From contig NZ_JAAMQU010000004.1 of the NCBI RefSeq assembly GCF_013522925.1, forward strand, positions 310,001 to 374,000: a DNA stretch of 64,000 bases, given 5' to 3'. This stretch comes from Pseudomonas japonica. Lineage in GTDB: Bacteria > Pseudomonadota > Gammaproteobacteria > Pseudomonadales > Pseudomonadaceae. Below the pieces are notes generated by a model that made no database searches, was not told the origin of the DNA, and worked only from the letters and a program-made list of their open reading frames with translations. Numbering within the stretch: position 1 is the first letter of the stretch; the number at the start of each line of letters is the position of its first letter. A program made the position numbers and the translations under genes. Shown one piece after another: positions 37,038-45,130 of the stretch.

Positions 37038-37063
37038 GTAACCCAAACCTCCATGGCGACGAA
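37038..37063 (+). promoter_or_regulatory. SigF-type promoter of the bufferin operon
   Basis: GTAACC (37038-37043), 16 bases, CGAA (37060-37063), 61 bases before the bufA1 ATG. Same extended pattern TGTAACC-N16-CGAACT as at the sigF start. Confidence 0.78.
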
Positions 37064-37123
37064 CTGGTTCACGAGCCGCCGGTAAGCCACCGGTTGCCAC
37101 TTACTGTTCCAGGAGAACGCACC

Positions 37124-37402
37124 ATGAAAACTTTCGCCCTCGCTACCGCCGCCCTTGCACTCGCCTCGCTCGCGGGGGCAGCCGCCGCTGCCGACACGGG
37201 TGGCAGTGGCACCGCCATGGAAAAATGCTACGGCGTGGCCATGGCCGGCAAAAACGACTGCAAGGCTGGCGCGGGTACCACGTGCGCCGGCAGCGCCAAG
37301 ACCGATTACGACGCCATGCACTGGAAGAATGTGCCAGTCGGCAGCTGCACCTCAATAAAAACGCCGCATGGCATGGGCTCTCTAACACCGATGAAATCCT
37401 GA
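37124..37402 (+). CDS. bufA1: Bufferin precursor peptide BufA1 (DUF2282)
   Basis: 92 residues with a Sec signal peptide ([20 protein letters not shown], cleavage near residue 23). The mature peptide holds four Cys at 35, 46, 54 and 75 in the DUF2282 pattern EKCYGVA-KNDC-TTCAG-VPVGSC. DUF2282 peptides, recently named bufferins, are ribosomal peptides modified by DUF692 enzymes at Cys and exported to the periplasm, where they bind copper. Ribosome site AGGAGA lies 7 bases upstream. It is followed 16 bases on by the modifying enzyme gene. The SigF promoter at 37038 drives it. Confidence 0.9.
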   Translation: MKTFALATAALALASLAGAAAAADTGGSGTAMEKCYGVAMAGKNDCKAGAGTTCAGSAKTDYDAMHWKNVPVGSCTSIKTPHGMGSLTPMKS

Positions 37403-37418
37403 GCCAGGGCCGCTGACC

Positions 37419-38255
37419 ATGAACACACCACTGCCACCACTGGGCGCCGGGCTGAGCCTGAAGGCGGACTATTACGCCGAGGCCGAGGCCTGCACCGCCA
37501 ACGGCCTGTGGTTCGAAGTGCATCCGGAAAATTACATGGTGGGCGGCCCTCGCCTTGCCTGGCTGGAGCGGGTAGCTGCGCGCCACCCACTGTCGCTGCA
37601 TGGGGTGTCGTTGTCGCTGGCAGCCGATGCCGAGCCTGATCTGGCGCATTTGCGCCAGCTGCGTGCCTTGATCGAACGGGTGCAGCCCGTGCTGGTGTCC
37701 GAGCATCTGGCATGGTCCACCTGGCGCGGCCACTACCTGCCCGACCTGCTGCCGTTCCCTCGTACTCATGAGGCTTTGACGCGCATCACCCGGAACATCC
37801 TGCAGGCCCAGGAGGTACTGGGCCAGCGCATCGCTATCGAGAACCCCAGCCACTATTTACACCTGGAGGGCCATGACTGGGATGAGATCGACTTTTTGGC
37901 CGAAGTCGCCCGCCGCAGCGGTTGCGGCCTGTTGCTAGACGTAAATAACGTACACGTCAGTGCCCACAACCTGGGCTTCGACCCGGCCGCCTACCTCGAT
38001 CGCTTCCCGGCGTGGGCAATCCTTGAGGTTCACCTTGCCGGGCACAGCGAAGATGGGGCTGGCGAGCTGCTGATCGACTCCCACGATGCCTGGGTCGCTG
38101 AGCCGGTATGGGCGCTGTTCCAACGTTTGGTGCAACGCATCGGCCGGCGCCCTACCCTCATAGAGCGCGACGGCCGGATTCCGGCCTTCGACGGGCTGTT
38201 AGGCGAGCGGGCGATTGCCCAACGCACCCTTGAACTCGCGAGGGTACCGGCATGA
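37419..38255 (+). CDS. bufB1: MNIO (DUF692) bufferin-modifying iron oxygenase BufB
   Basis: 278-residue TIM-barrel multinuclear non-haem iron oxidase of the MbnB family. Likely iron ligands and active-site residues seen: LHGVSLS (His), SEHLAW (Glu-His), AIENPSHY (Glu-Asn), LLLDVNNVHVSAHN (Asp, His), LEVHLAGH (Glu, His), DSHD and LIERDG. In the bufferin system it oxidises core cysteines of BufA, working with the DUF2063 partner. The 3' end overlaps bufC1 as ATGA. The start at 37419 (MNTPLPPLGAGLSLK) fits the family. Confidence 0.92.
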   Translation: MNTPLPPLGAGLSLKADYYAEAEACTANGLWFEVHPENYMVGGPRLAWLERVAARHPLSLHGVSLSLAADAEPDLAHLRQLRALIERVQPVLVSEHLAWSTWRGHYLPDLLPFPRTHEALTRITRNILQAQEVLGQRIAIENPSHYLHLEGHDWDEIDFLAEVARRSGCGLLLDVNNVHVSAHNLGFDPAAYLDRFPAWAILEVHLAGHSEDGAGELLIDSHDAWVAEPVWALFQRLVQRIGRRPTLIERDGRIPAFDGLLGERAIAQRTLELARVPA

Positions 38256-39010
38256 ACCTGTCCCTTGGCCAGTTCCAGGATGCCTTCACCGAGGCGCTCT
38301 ATCAGCGGCCGGCACCGCAGCTGGCCGCCCTCACTGCCCAGCCGGCGTTTGAGGTGTACCGCAACACAGTGTTCAAGGGCTGCATCGATGCCTTGTGCGC
38401 GAATTTTCCCGCCGTAGCGCGATTGGTCGGTTACGGCTGGCTAGCGGCGGCGGCAGCGGTTTATGCACGGCGTACGCCGCCGGTGGATGCCCGGCTGATC
38501 TACTACGGGGCTGGTTTCGCGGATTTTCTGGAAACATTCGAGCCCGCCGCAGAACTGCCTTACCTGGCGGACATCGCACGCCTGGATCGCCTGTGGCTGG
38601 AAGCCTTCACCGCGCCCGAGTGCGCCGGCCTGATGCTGGCGGAGCTTGCCGGCATGACCGCCAGCGACCTTGCCCGCTGTGGGCTACGCCCTCGCGCCAA
38701 TGTGCGCTGGCGTTGGTTCGCCGAGCAGCCGATCTACACCCTCTGGCGCTCTAACCGCGAAGGGCTTGCGTTGCCTGAAACATTGGTTTGGCAGGGCGAG
38801 GGCGCGTTGCTGGTGGGCGGTGTGGCGGGCGTTACTTCGCAGGCTCTGGAGGTTGGCGCCTGTGCGTTTTTGGACGCCTGCGCCGCCGGCCACAACCTGG
38901 ACCACGCCTCGGCCTTGGCGCTAGACGCGCAACCCACCGTGGACTTCAACGCCTTGCTCGGCCAGCTGCTGGCTGCCAAGGCCTTCGCTCCCCTCATCCT
39001 ACCCACCTAG
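38252..39010 (+). CDS. bufC1: DUF2063 partner protein BufC
   Basis: 252 residues. The N-terminal helical DUF2063 domain ([39 protein letters not shown]) is characteristic, with a C-terminal domain ([21 protein letters not shown]) related to the MbnC-like precursor recognition partner. It should bring the BufA leader to the DUF692 enzyme. Coupled to bufB1 by a 4-base ATGA overlap. Confidence 0.9.
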   Translation: MNLSLGQFQDAFTEALYQRPAPQLAALTAQPAFEVYRNTVFKGCIDALCANFPAVARLVGYGWLAAAAAVYARRTPPVDARLIYYGAGFADFLETFEPAAELPYLADIARLDRLWLEAFTAPECAGLMLAELAGMTASDLARCGLRPRANVRWRWFAEQPIYTLWRSNREGLALPETLVWQGEGALLVGGVAGVTSQALEVGACAFLDACAAGHNLDHASALALDAQPTVDFNALLGQLLAAKAFAPLILPT

Positions 39011-39021
39011 AGGCATTGGCC

Positions 39022-39489
39022 ATGGACGTGATCCAAACATCGACTACCCGCTTCGGCCTGCGCCATCGCTGGAACCAGCTCGCCGAAACCGTGCAACACC
39101 TGCTCAACATCACCGTTCTGTGCCTGGTGGCGCGGCTGGGCATTGCATCGGTGTTTTTCCTTTCCGGGCGCACCAAGGTCGAGGGGCTTCTGACTATTAC
39201 CCCGAGCACCTATGACTTGTTCCAGAGCGAGTATGCCTTGCCGTTGATCTCGCCCTACCTGGCGGCCCACCTGGCCACCTATGCCGAACATCTGTTCCCG
39301 CTGCTGTTGCTGCTGGGGCTGGGCACGCGCCTGTCAGCCTTGGCGCTGCTTGGGATGACCACTGTGATCGAAGTGTTCGTGTACCCCGATGCCTGGGCAA
39401 CCCACTTGTCCTGGGCGGGCCTGCTGTTGTTGCTGATCGCCCGAGGCGGTGGCAACGCATCGCTGGATCGGTTGCTGGGGGTTCGTTGA
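39022..39489 (+). CDS. DoxX family membrane protein, last gene of the bufferin operon
   Basis: 155 residues with four hydrophobic helices ([25 protein letters not shown], the DoxX signature [41 protein letters not shown]). DoxX proteins commonly close bufferin operons and may provide a quinone-linked redox partner; the exact role is not known. 11 bases after bufC1, same strand. Confidence 0.9.
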   Translation: MDVIQTSTTRFGLRHRWNQLAETVQHLLNITVLCLVARLGIASVFFLSGRTKVEGLLTITPSTYDLFQSEYALPLISPYLAAHLATYAEHLFPLLLLLGLGTRLSALALLGMTTVIEVFVYPDAWATHLSWAGLLLLLIARGGGNASLDRLLGVR

Positions 39490-39508
39490 TGGGTTATTTA
39501 CGAGTGCA

Positions 39509-39705
39509 TCAAGGCTCTACCGGCGAGAAAATATTGATAACCACCACACCTACCATGAGTAGAAGCATGCCGGCCTGTACAGCAAGTTCAGCCTCTGCCC
39601 GTGTGCCCACCATGCGAGCAGCGAAATCAGAATAATGCCAATGCCCGACCAGACGGCGTAGGCAATACCGGTAGGGATATAGCGAAAGGAGCGCAAGAAC
39701 AGGTG
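39509..39705 (-). pseudogene. Fragment of an SMR (EmrE/QacE-like) drug exporter
   Basis: Minus strand reads FLRSFRYIPTGIAYAVWSGIGIILIS then LLAWWAHGQRLNL, matching the second and third helices of SMR proteins (YIPTGIAYAxWSGxG). A frameshift follows near 39600, after which AVQAGMLLLMVGVVVINIF, the fourth helix, appears in another frame and ends at the TGA at 39509. The N-terminal half is absent. This is a dead fragment. Confidence 0.8.
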
Positions 39706-39947
39706 GAAACGAACACGGTACCTGCTAATTGCGCCGCATCAGCGGGGCCCTCCATCATTATGGCATTGATGGAGTCATCCAGAGCCATTCCAAGGCGTCT
39801 TGATAATGCCCAATTATTTTTCAGGCGGGATCGAACGCTCGGTTCAGATCGTCTTCATTCGCATAGTTCATACCTTCATTCAATATAGCGTTGACCGTGG
39901 CGCGTATATCGTCCAGCGCTTGGCTTTGCACAGTCATCCGGGTACCC

Positions 39948-40238
39948 CTATTTATCATCCGCCTGCAGGGTGTCGCTTTTTATGGTTGTCTGCGGAGCAC
40001 CGATTGCTGAGTCCTGATGCATCGAATGGGAGCTATACCGCCCCTTTGATTCGGCGCCTTGGCTGTCCACACCGGCGGCGGTTTTTGTATCAATGGACGG
40101 GGTCGAGGAAGCGGTTGGGACGGGCAAAGCATTTTCGGCTACAGGTTTATGTTTACGGGGTGGATCTGCGAGCGCGAATGCACTGGACAGCGCAAGCAGA
40201 ACTGCAAATAGGGCACTTGTTATTTTTATAGGCTTCAT
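39948..40238 (-). CDS. Small secreted/periplasmic protein of unknown function
   Basis: 96 residues from ATG 40238, preceded by AGGAG. A clear signal peptide, MKPIKITSALFAVLLALSSA then FALA cleavage, leads to a short hydrophilic, Ser/Thr/Pro-rich mature part (PPRKHKPVAENALPVPTASS). No known domain. The frame is open to 40265, but the ribosome site supports 40238. Gaps on either side (39706-39947 and 40239-40521) show no other gene; 40300-40450 is AT-rich and may hold its promoter. Confidence 0.6.
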   Translation of the reverse strand: MKPIKITSALFAVLLALSSAFALADPPRKHKPVAENALPVPTASSTPSIDTKTAAGVDSQGAESKGRYSSHSMHQDSAIGAPQTTIKSDTLQADDK

Positions 40239-40521
40239 GATGCAACTCCTTTTGAGTTTCACCATGAAGCATGGTCCGCTGAGACGATATTGACAGGGCT
40301 AAGGGACCAACGGCTTTAAAGATCTGCGGAAGATAAGCCTCGATACGTCAATTCCGCGCTATATATCAAATATACTGTTTTGCGATAACTTTAAATCAGA
40401 AAAACATAATGCTTTAAACGTGAGGCAGTTGCACCTGTGGGTATTATAAATTGCCTCGTTATTGAGGTCATCTGACCAGCGCGCGATGCTTACCCCACAG
40501 CCCCACCTCACTTCGCAGAAG

Positions 40522-40797
40522 TCAGCCGTGCTTGACCAGATTCAGGCCTGGCAACGGTCCACCTGGAAACTGGGCAAGTTGACCCTGCTGCAGGTCGCCC
40601 AGATCAATGCCGTGAAACCCCGATCGAGTGATCAATTCGGCAACCTGCCTTTTAGTGGCCGCATGATCACCTGAATAAAACAGCACACGCTTTCCGCCCT
40701 CCGCAGTCGGGTTCGCGAGCAGGGGTGGTGGAAGATGATTGAACGCCTTGACCACATGCGCTCCAAGGGGCTGATCGGCTAAATGCACCGCGTTAGG
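40522..40797 (-). pseudogene. 3' fragment of an F420-type NADPH oxidoreductase gene
   Basis: The minus strand encodes GAHVVKAFNHLPPPLLANPT, then RVLFYSGDHAATKRQVAELI and GFHGIDLGDLQQGQLAQFPGGPLPGLNLV to a stop at 40522. This is the C-terminal half of the NADPH-dependent F420 reductase-like family (about 200 residues when whole), whose Rossmann start is missing. An ATG at 40815 exists but is a chance start; homology begins at about 40797. Confidence 0.75.
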
Positions 40798-40932
40798 GTT
40801 TCTTGATTCAACCACTTGAAGGGGCCTGGCACCGACCTGCCCTCCCGAAACGAACCCGAACGCTCAATCGAACTGGCGACCCCCGGCGCTCTCCCGCTAC
40901 GATCTCCACATCCCACAGCAACCGGTTTTACC

Positions 40933-41709
40933 ATGGCACTTGCGGCCCCACCCGACCTCACCAACACCGCCATCCCCGTGCAGCCGTTGTCGCGGACCTA
41001 CCCGCGCGGGCTGTACATCGAGCCCCACAAGCATGAGTGGGGCCAGGTGCTGTATGCGATGTCGGGCGTGATGTGGGTGGAGACCCCAAACGAAGCGCTG
41101 GTCGTCCCGCCGCAACGTGCGGTGTGGTTGCCACCCGGCGTGCCGCACGGCATCCGCGTGGTATCGGACCTGGAGATGCGCAATATCTACCTGCGCCCCA
41201 CCCTCGCCGTCACCCTCGACAGCACGGTCCAGGTTCTGGAGGTCGGGCGCCTGCTGCGCGAGCTGATCGTGAGCCTGGTCGCGGAGCAGGACAACGCCTC
41301 GAATTACTACGATGCGCTTGCCAACCTGGCGCTGCTCGAAATCATGCGTGCCCGGCGCTCGCTGCTGAAGGTGCCCATGCCGGATGACAGCGACCGCAGG
41401 CTGATGAATGTCTGTCAGGCGGTAATGATCGAGCCCTCCATTGACGTGCCGTTCGAGCAGCACGCCGAAAAGGCTGGCGCCAGCGTGCGAACACTGTCGC
41501 GGCTGTTCCAGGCGGCGCTAGGCATGGGCTTCGCCGAGTGGCGGCGGCAGGTGCAGTTGGCGACTTCGGTTGCGGAAATCATTCAGGGCGTACCGGTGAA
41601 CACCATAGCCCGGTCGTTAGGGTATTCGCCCAGCAGCTTCAGCGACATGTTCCGTCGCGAGCTGGGCATACCCCCCTCTCAATACCCGGTCAGCAATCCC
41701 GCCAACTGA
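40933..41709 (+). CDS. AraC family transcriptional regulator (cupin-type)
   Basis: 258 residues from ATG 40933 (MALAAPPDLTNTAIPVQPLSRTYPRG). N-terminal cupin sensor (HKHEWGQVLYAMSGVMWVETPNEALVVPPQRAVWLPPGVPHG) and C-terminal AraC helix-turn-helix pair (KAGASVRTLSRLFQAALGMGFAEWRRQ; NTIARSLGYSPSSFSDMFRRELG). Resembles NimR-type regulators that control divergent or adjacent efflux genes. Downstream neighbours on the same strand are the XapX protein and an oxidoreductase, likely targets. Confidence 0.9.
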   Translation: MALAAPPDLTNTAIPVQPLSRTYPRGLYIEPHKHEWGQVLYAMSGVMWVETPNEALVVPPQRAVWLPPGVPHGIRVVSDLEMRNIYLRPTLAVTLDSTVQVLEVGRLLRELIVSLVAEQDNASNYYDALANLALLEIMRARRSLLKVPMPDDSDRRLMNVCQAVMIEPSIDVPFEQHAEKAGASVRTLSRLFQAALGMGFAEWRRQVQLATSVAEIIQGVPVNTIARSLGYSPSSFSDMFRRELGIPPSQYPVSNPAN

Positions 41710-41842
41710 CGCCTGCGCCGACTCTGTCCGAAATTCAGAAGCATTTGGCCGGTAGCGTTGGCCGCCCCTCCTTACACTCTGGTCATTGCTTATCGCAGCC
41801 GCGCCGCACTCGGGCCGCGCGTCCCATGCCCCGGAGTTTGTC

Positions 41843-42016
41843 ATGAGCTACGTCATTTCCCTCGCAATCGGTATCGCCGTCGGCTTGCTGTATGGCCTTC
41901 TGGATTTCCGCTCTCCTGCGCCGCCCCTTGTCGCACTGGTCGGGTTACTCGGCATGCAGGCGGGTGAATGGCTGTGGCCTGTGGGCAAGCAATTCTTTGT
42001 CGGCCTGACTTCCTGA
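41843..42016 (+). CDS. XapX domain small membrane protein
   Basis: 57 residues: MSYVISLAIGIAVGLLYGLL then DFRSPAPPLVALVGLLGMQAGEWLWP. The GLLYGLLxxRSPAPPxxALxGLLGMxxGE pattern defines XapX (DUF1427) proteins, which have two short hydrophobic helices. Function unknown; such genes often stand beside oxidoreductases and hydrolases, as here. GGAG precedes the start. Confidence 0.87.
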   Translation: MSYVISLAIGIAVGLLYGLLDFRSPAPPLVALVGLLGMQAGEWLWPVGKQFFVGLTS

Positions 42017-42044
42017 AACGGCTGGCTCTTTTCCATACTTCTGG

Positions 42045-43013
42045 ATGACCACCATGAAAGCACTGCAATTCTCAAGCACCGGCGACCTGGCTGCGCTGCA
42101 AGTCGTCGAACTCTCCAGGCCCGTCCCGGCGGCTGACGAAATTCTTGTGCAGATTAAAGCTGCGGGCCTTAACCCAAGCGACGTGAAAAACGTGCTCGGC
42201 CGCTTCCCTTACACCACGATGCCTCGGGTGCCGGGTCGCGATTTCGCAGGCGTCGTCGTCGAAGGCCCGCAGGCGCTGATCGGTCAGGCAGTCTGGGGTA
42301 CCGGGAAGGAGATCGGCTTTCTTCGCGACGGCTCGCATGCGAGCTACATTGCGCTCCCCGCCAACGGGGTGGCGCTCAAGCCGTCCTCGCTGAGTTTTGC
42401 TCAGGCGGCGAGCCTGGGCGTGCCCTACACCACAGCGTGGGATGCGCTTGAGCGCAGCCAGGTGCAGGCCGGCACCCGTTTGCTGGTGATCGGCGCCAAT
42501 GGTGCTGTGGGGAGCGCGGCCATTGCACTGGCGAAAGTGCGCGGCGCGCAGGTGCTGGCCGCGGTACGTCGACCGGACCACCTGCAAGCACTGCAAATGC
42601 AAGGCTTCAACACAATCCAACTCGGCAAGCCGGAAGACCTCGGCGCCCAGGTGAACGCCGTGTTTTCAGGCGGCGCAGACGTGATCTTCGATACCACTGG
42701 CTTCTGGCTCCCTGCCGCCGTGCCTGCGCTGGCACAATTTGGCCGCATCGCCATCATCGCTGCACCTGTGGACGGCCACGTTAAGCTGCCGGCACTGGCC
42801 CTCTACCGCAAAGGCGGTTCGGTGGTGGGCATCAACTCACTGTTGTACGGCGTTGAAGCCTGCGCGCGGATGCTGGAGCAGTTCGGCAAACTGTTCGATG
42901 AAGGCTCCCTACCGCTACCGACAGGGCTGCTTGAGTCGCCGCTTGAAGAGGGTGTGTCGCGCTACACGGAAGTACATCAGGGCAGCGCGGGCAAAGTCAT
43001 TCTGGTGCCTTGA
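42045..43013 (+). CDS. Medium-chain dehydrogenase/reductase (quinone oxidoreductase-like)
   Basis: 322 residues. GroES-like N-terminal domain (KAAGLNPSDVKNVLGRFPYTTMPRVPGRDFAGVV) and Rossmann domain (LLVIGANGAVGSAAIALAKVRGA). Catalytic zinc ligands of alcohol dehydrogenases are absent, which fits the NADPH quinone/enone reductase branch. Two in-frame ATGs at 42045 and 42054 are both plausible starts. Downstream of AraC and XapX genes on the same strand; a common regulatory unit is likely. Confidence 0.88.
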   Translation: MTTMKALQFSSTGDLAALQVVELSRPVPAADEILVQIKAAGLNPSDVKNVLGRFPYTTMPRVPGRDFAGVVVEGPQALIGQAVWGTGKEIGFLRDGSHASYIALPANGVALKPSSLSFAQAASLGVPYTTAWDALERSQVQAGTRLLVIGANGAVGSAAIALAKVRGAQVLAAVRRPDHLQALQMQGFNTIQLGKPEDLGAQVNAVFSGGADVIFDTTGFWLPAAVPALAQFGRIAIIAAPVDGHVKLPALALYRKGGSVVGINSLLYGVEACARMLEQFGKLFDEGSLPLPTGLLESPLEEGVSRYTEVHQGSAGKVILVP

Positions 43014-43112
43014 TCGTGGAGGGCCTTGAGCAACCATCCGCTGCGGCTAAATCCATGTGTACTACTGCCGGCCAATCGCAGTATGACCTTCCTCGCCGCT
43101 CGGGATGAAGAC

Positions 43113-43448
43113 CTACATCGGCTTAACCGATACCACCTCCACATAGCGAAATTTCTTCCGCGCAGCCTTCACTGCATCCTGCTCCGCCAGCAACGTGCTC
43201 AACGTATCGGCCTCATGCACCAGCTCCTGCGTCTCGCCTTCAAAGGCATTCCCCACCCTGAGCGTAACCCTGAGCCTGGGGGTAAACGCTTTATCAACCT
43301 TCCGTTTCCTTGCCACGGAAGCGGTCGGCACGATGACTACGTCCGGGATAGCCTCCATGGGGTCGGGGATGTGTACATGCGTGGGCGCAGGCGCCTGCGC
43401 GGCGCCAAACAAGGCGCGGCGCATTTCTTCTTCGGTCAGGTCGTTCAT
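43113..43448 (-). CDS. Conserved 111-residue protein, copy 2
   Basis: Same family as 5578-5913: MNDLTEEEMRRALFGAAQAP, the IPDPMEAIPDVVIVP segment, basic RKRKVDK patch and KAARKKFRYVEVVSVKP end. 13 substitutions in 111 residues, mostly conservative, so both copies seem under selection. The upstream leader with GCGTGGCGTAGCGCCAGCGC is also shared. Immediately upstream is a piece resembling the ttcA 3' end (43512-43560). No KfrA-like gene accompanies this copy. Function unknown. Confidence 0.7.
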   Translation of the reverse strand: MNDLTEEEMRRALFGAAQAPAPTHVHIPDPMEAIPDVVIVPTASVARKRKVDKAFTPRLRVTLRVGNAFEGETQELVHEADTLSTLLAEQDAVKAARKKFRYVEVVSVKPM

Positions 43449-43511
43449 GGTTGTCTCAATGGTTTAAATCTTCAGCGTGGCGTAGCGCCAGCGCTCATTC
43501 AGCGGCAAAGG

Positions 43512-43560
43512 CTCAGGGGTTCATCACATCGGCGATGCGGGCGTGGCGCTTTCGTCGGTG
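43512..43560 (-). repeat. ttcA 3'-end-like sequence fused to the HxlR gene
   Basis: Minus strand GACGAAAGCGCCACGCCC, then 8 variable bases, then GATGTGATGAACCCCTGA. The true ttcA end at 60022-60070 has GACGAAAGCGCAACGCCC, 9 bases, GATGTGATGAACCTCTGA. The one-base length difference puts the copy out of frame so that the HxlR frame stops at 43524. Best explained as recombination with a ttcA-downstream locus. Confidence 0.7.
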
Positions 43561-43946
43561 TGCACGGCGGATTCCGGTTCTGCATCGAGCTTCAGTTGCG
43601 CGGCAGTCTTCATGCCCCGCCGGGCCAGCCAGGCATCCCCCCAGGCGCACAGCCCCAGCAGGAACGGCTCCAGGCTTCGGCCCTCGTCGCTCAGTGCATA
43701 TTCGACCTTGGGGGGTACCACGGCGTAGACGGTACGTACTACGAGGCCGTCCTCTTCAAGGTCACGAAGTTGCTTGATCAGTAGCCTGGGCGGAACCCCG
43801 GTAAGGCGGCGCTGCAGCTCGTTGAAACGGTGGGTGCCATCCAGCAGATGATAGAGGATCACCCCTTTCCATTTGCCGCCCATGATATGCAGCGCCGCCT
43901 CTACCGAGCAGCCGGGGGCACCGTCATAGTTTCGAAGTTTGGTCAC
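43524..43946 (-). CDS. HxlR family transcriptional regulator
   Basis: 140 residues from a GTG at 43946 (VTKLRNYDGAPGCSVEAALHIMGGKWKG), with GGAG six bases upstream. HxlR winged helix: ILYHLLDGTHRFNELQRRLTGVPPRLLIKQLRDLEEDGLV, with the N-terminal Cys typical of redox- or aldehyde-sensing members. The tail (HTDESATPASPM) derives from ttcA-like DNA. It is divergent from the quinone oxidoreductase gene at 44093, the usual HxlR target arrangement (QorR/YodB-like). Confidence 0.9.
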   Translation of the reverse strand: MTKLRNYDGAPGCSVEAALHIMGGKWKGVILYHLLDGTHRFNELQRRLTGVPPRLLIKQLRDLEEDGLVVRTVYAVVPPKVEYALSDEGRSLEPFLLGLCAWGDAWLARRGMKTAAQLKLDAEPESAVHTDESATPASPM

Positions 43947-44092
43947 CGGAATCTCCGCCGTGGTAGTACGCTTTTTGGCACTACATGCGGATTTATGCCG
44001 TATGCACGCCAGCGGACAAAACTCTAGCATGCTGCCTTCAAGCCGGGTCAAGCGCCTGGGCCTGGGATACATCCATTTTGCGAGGATTACAC

Positions 44093-45082
44093 ATGTCTAA
44101 GGTTGTCCGATTCCATCGTACCGGTGGACCCGAAGTGCTCCAGATCGATGAAGTAGAGGTACGTGCCCCACGTGCGGGCGAGGTCCGCATCAAGGTGAAG
44201 GCATTGGGGCTGAACCGCGCTGAGGCTATGTATCGCCGAGGGGAATACACCTTCCCGCCCCAGCTGCCCGCTACCCTGGGGTACGAAGCTGCGGGAACTG
44301 TCGAAAGCGTTGGCGAGGGCGTCATCGAATATGCCGTTGGCGACGAAGTGAACGTGATCCCAGCGTTCTCGTTCGCCGACTACGGCCTGTATGGCGAGCT
44401 GGCGGTGGCGCCGGTACATGCAATCGTCCGTCAACCGCAGGGGCTCACGGCGGTGGAAGCGGCAGGCACCTGGATGCAGTTCGTGACTGCGTATGGCGCC
44501 CTGATTGATATCGGCAAACTGCAGAAGGGCGAGACGGTTTTGATTCGCGCGGCGTCGAGCAGCGTTGGCCTTGCGGCCATCCAGATCGCGAACCTGGTAG
44601 GGGCGCTACCCGTAGCGCTGACCCGTAGCAGCGAAAAGCGGCAGGCGTTGCTCGATGCAGGCGCCGCCCATGTGATCGCAACCCAGGAAGAGAACCTGGT
44701 AGCCGAGGTCAACCGTATTACCGAGGGTAAAGGTGCGCGGATGGCATTCGACCCAGTCGGCGGGCCCGAAGTAGCCAATATGCTTCGGGCGCTCAGCTAC
44801 CTTGGTATTTTCTTCCAGTACGGCGCCCTGGATACCACGGACCTGAGCATTCCAGTAATGGAAGTACTCGGGAAAGATTTGACGATTCGCGGATACCAGC
44901 TGTTCGAAATCACGCAGGACCCCGAGCGCTTGAAGAGTGCGAAGGCCTTTATCTCCAAAGGGCTGGAAAGCGGAGCGCTGCGGCCGTTGATCGCCAGAAC
45001 CTTTAGTTTCGATCAGATCGTCGAGGCGCACGAGTATATGGAGTCCAATGCTCAGATCGGCAAAATCGTCGTTCAGATCTAG
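44093..45082 (+). CDS. Zinc-independent MDR / quinone oxidoreductase
   Basis: 329 residues from ATG 44093 with GAGGA upstream. N-terminal domain MSKVVRFHRTGGPEVLQIDEVEV and ALGLNRAEAMYRRGEY, nucleotide-binding VLIRAASSSVGLAAIQIANLVGA (AxxSxVG variant), and the C-terminal part HEYMESNAQIGKIVVQ. This fits NADPH:quinone reductase/crotonyl reductase-like proteins. Likely induced through the divergent HxlR regulator by quinones or reactive aldehydes; inferred. Confidence 0.9.
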   Translation: MSKVVRFHRTGGPEVLQIDEVEVRAPRAGEVRIKVKALGLNRAEAMYRRGEYTFPPQLPATLGYEAAGTVESVGEGVIEYAVGDEVNVIPAFSFADYGLYGELAVAPVHAIVRQPQGLTAVEAAGTWMQFVTAYGALIDIGKLQKGETVLIRAASSSVGLAAIQIANLVGALPVALTRSSEKRQALLDAGAAHVIATQEENLVAEVNRITEGKGARMAFDPVGGPEVANMLRALSYLGIFFQYGALDTTDLSIPVMEVLGKDLTIRGYQLFEITQDPERLKSAKAFISKGLESGALRPLIARTFSFDQIVEAHEYMESNAQIGKIVVQI

Positions 45083-45130
45083 GCTCGGCCTGGCCCTGCA
45101 ACGAGGGCCATGCAGTGATTGCTATGGCGT

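Noticed and set aside
37038-37063. Ordinary sigma70 promoter for the bufferin operon
   Set aside because: No -35/-10 pair with proper spacing was seen, whereas the GTAACC-N16-CGAA pattern is exact and repeated at sigF.
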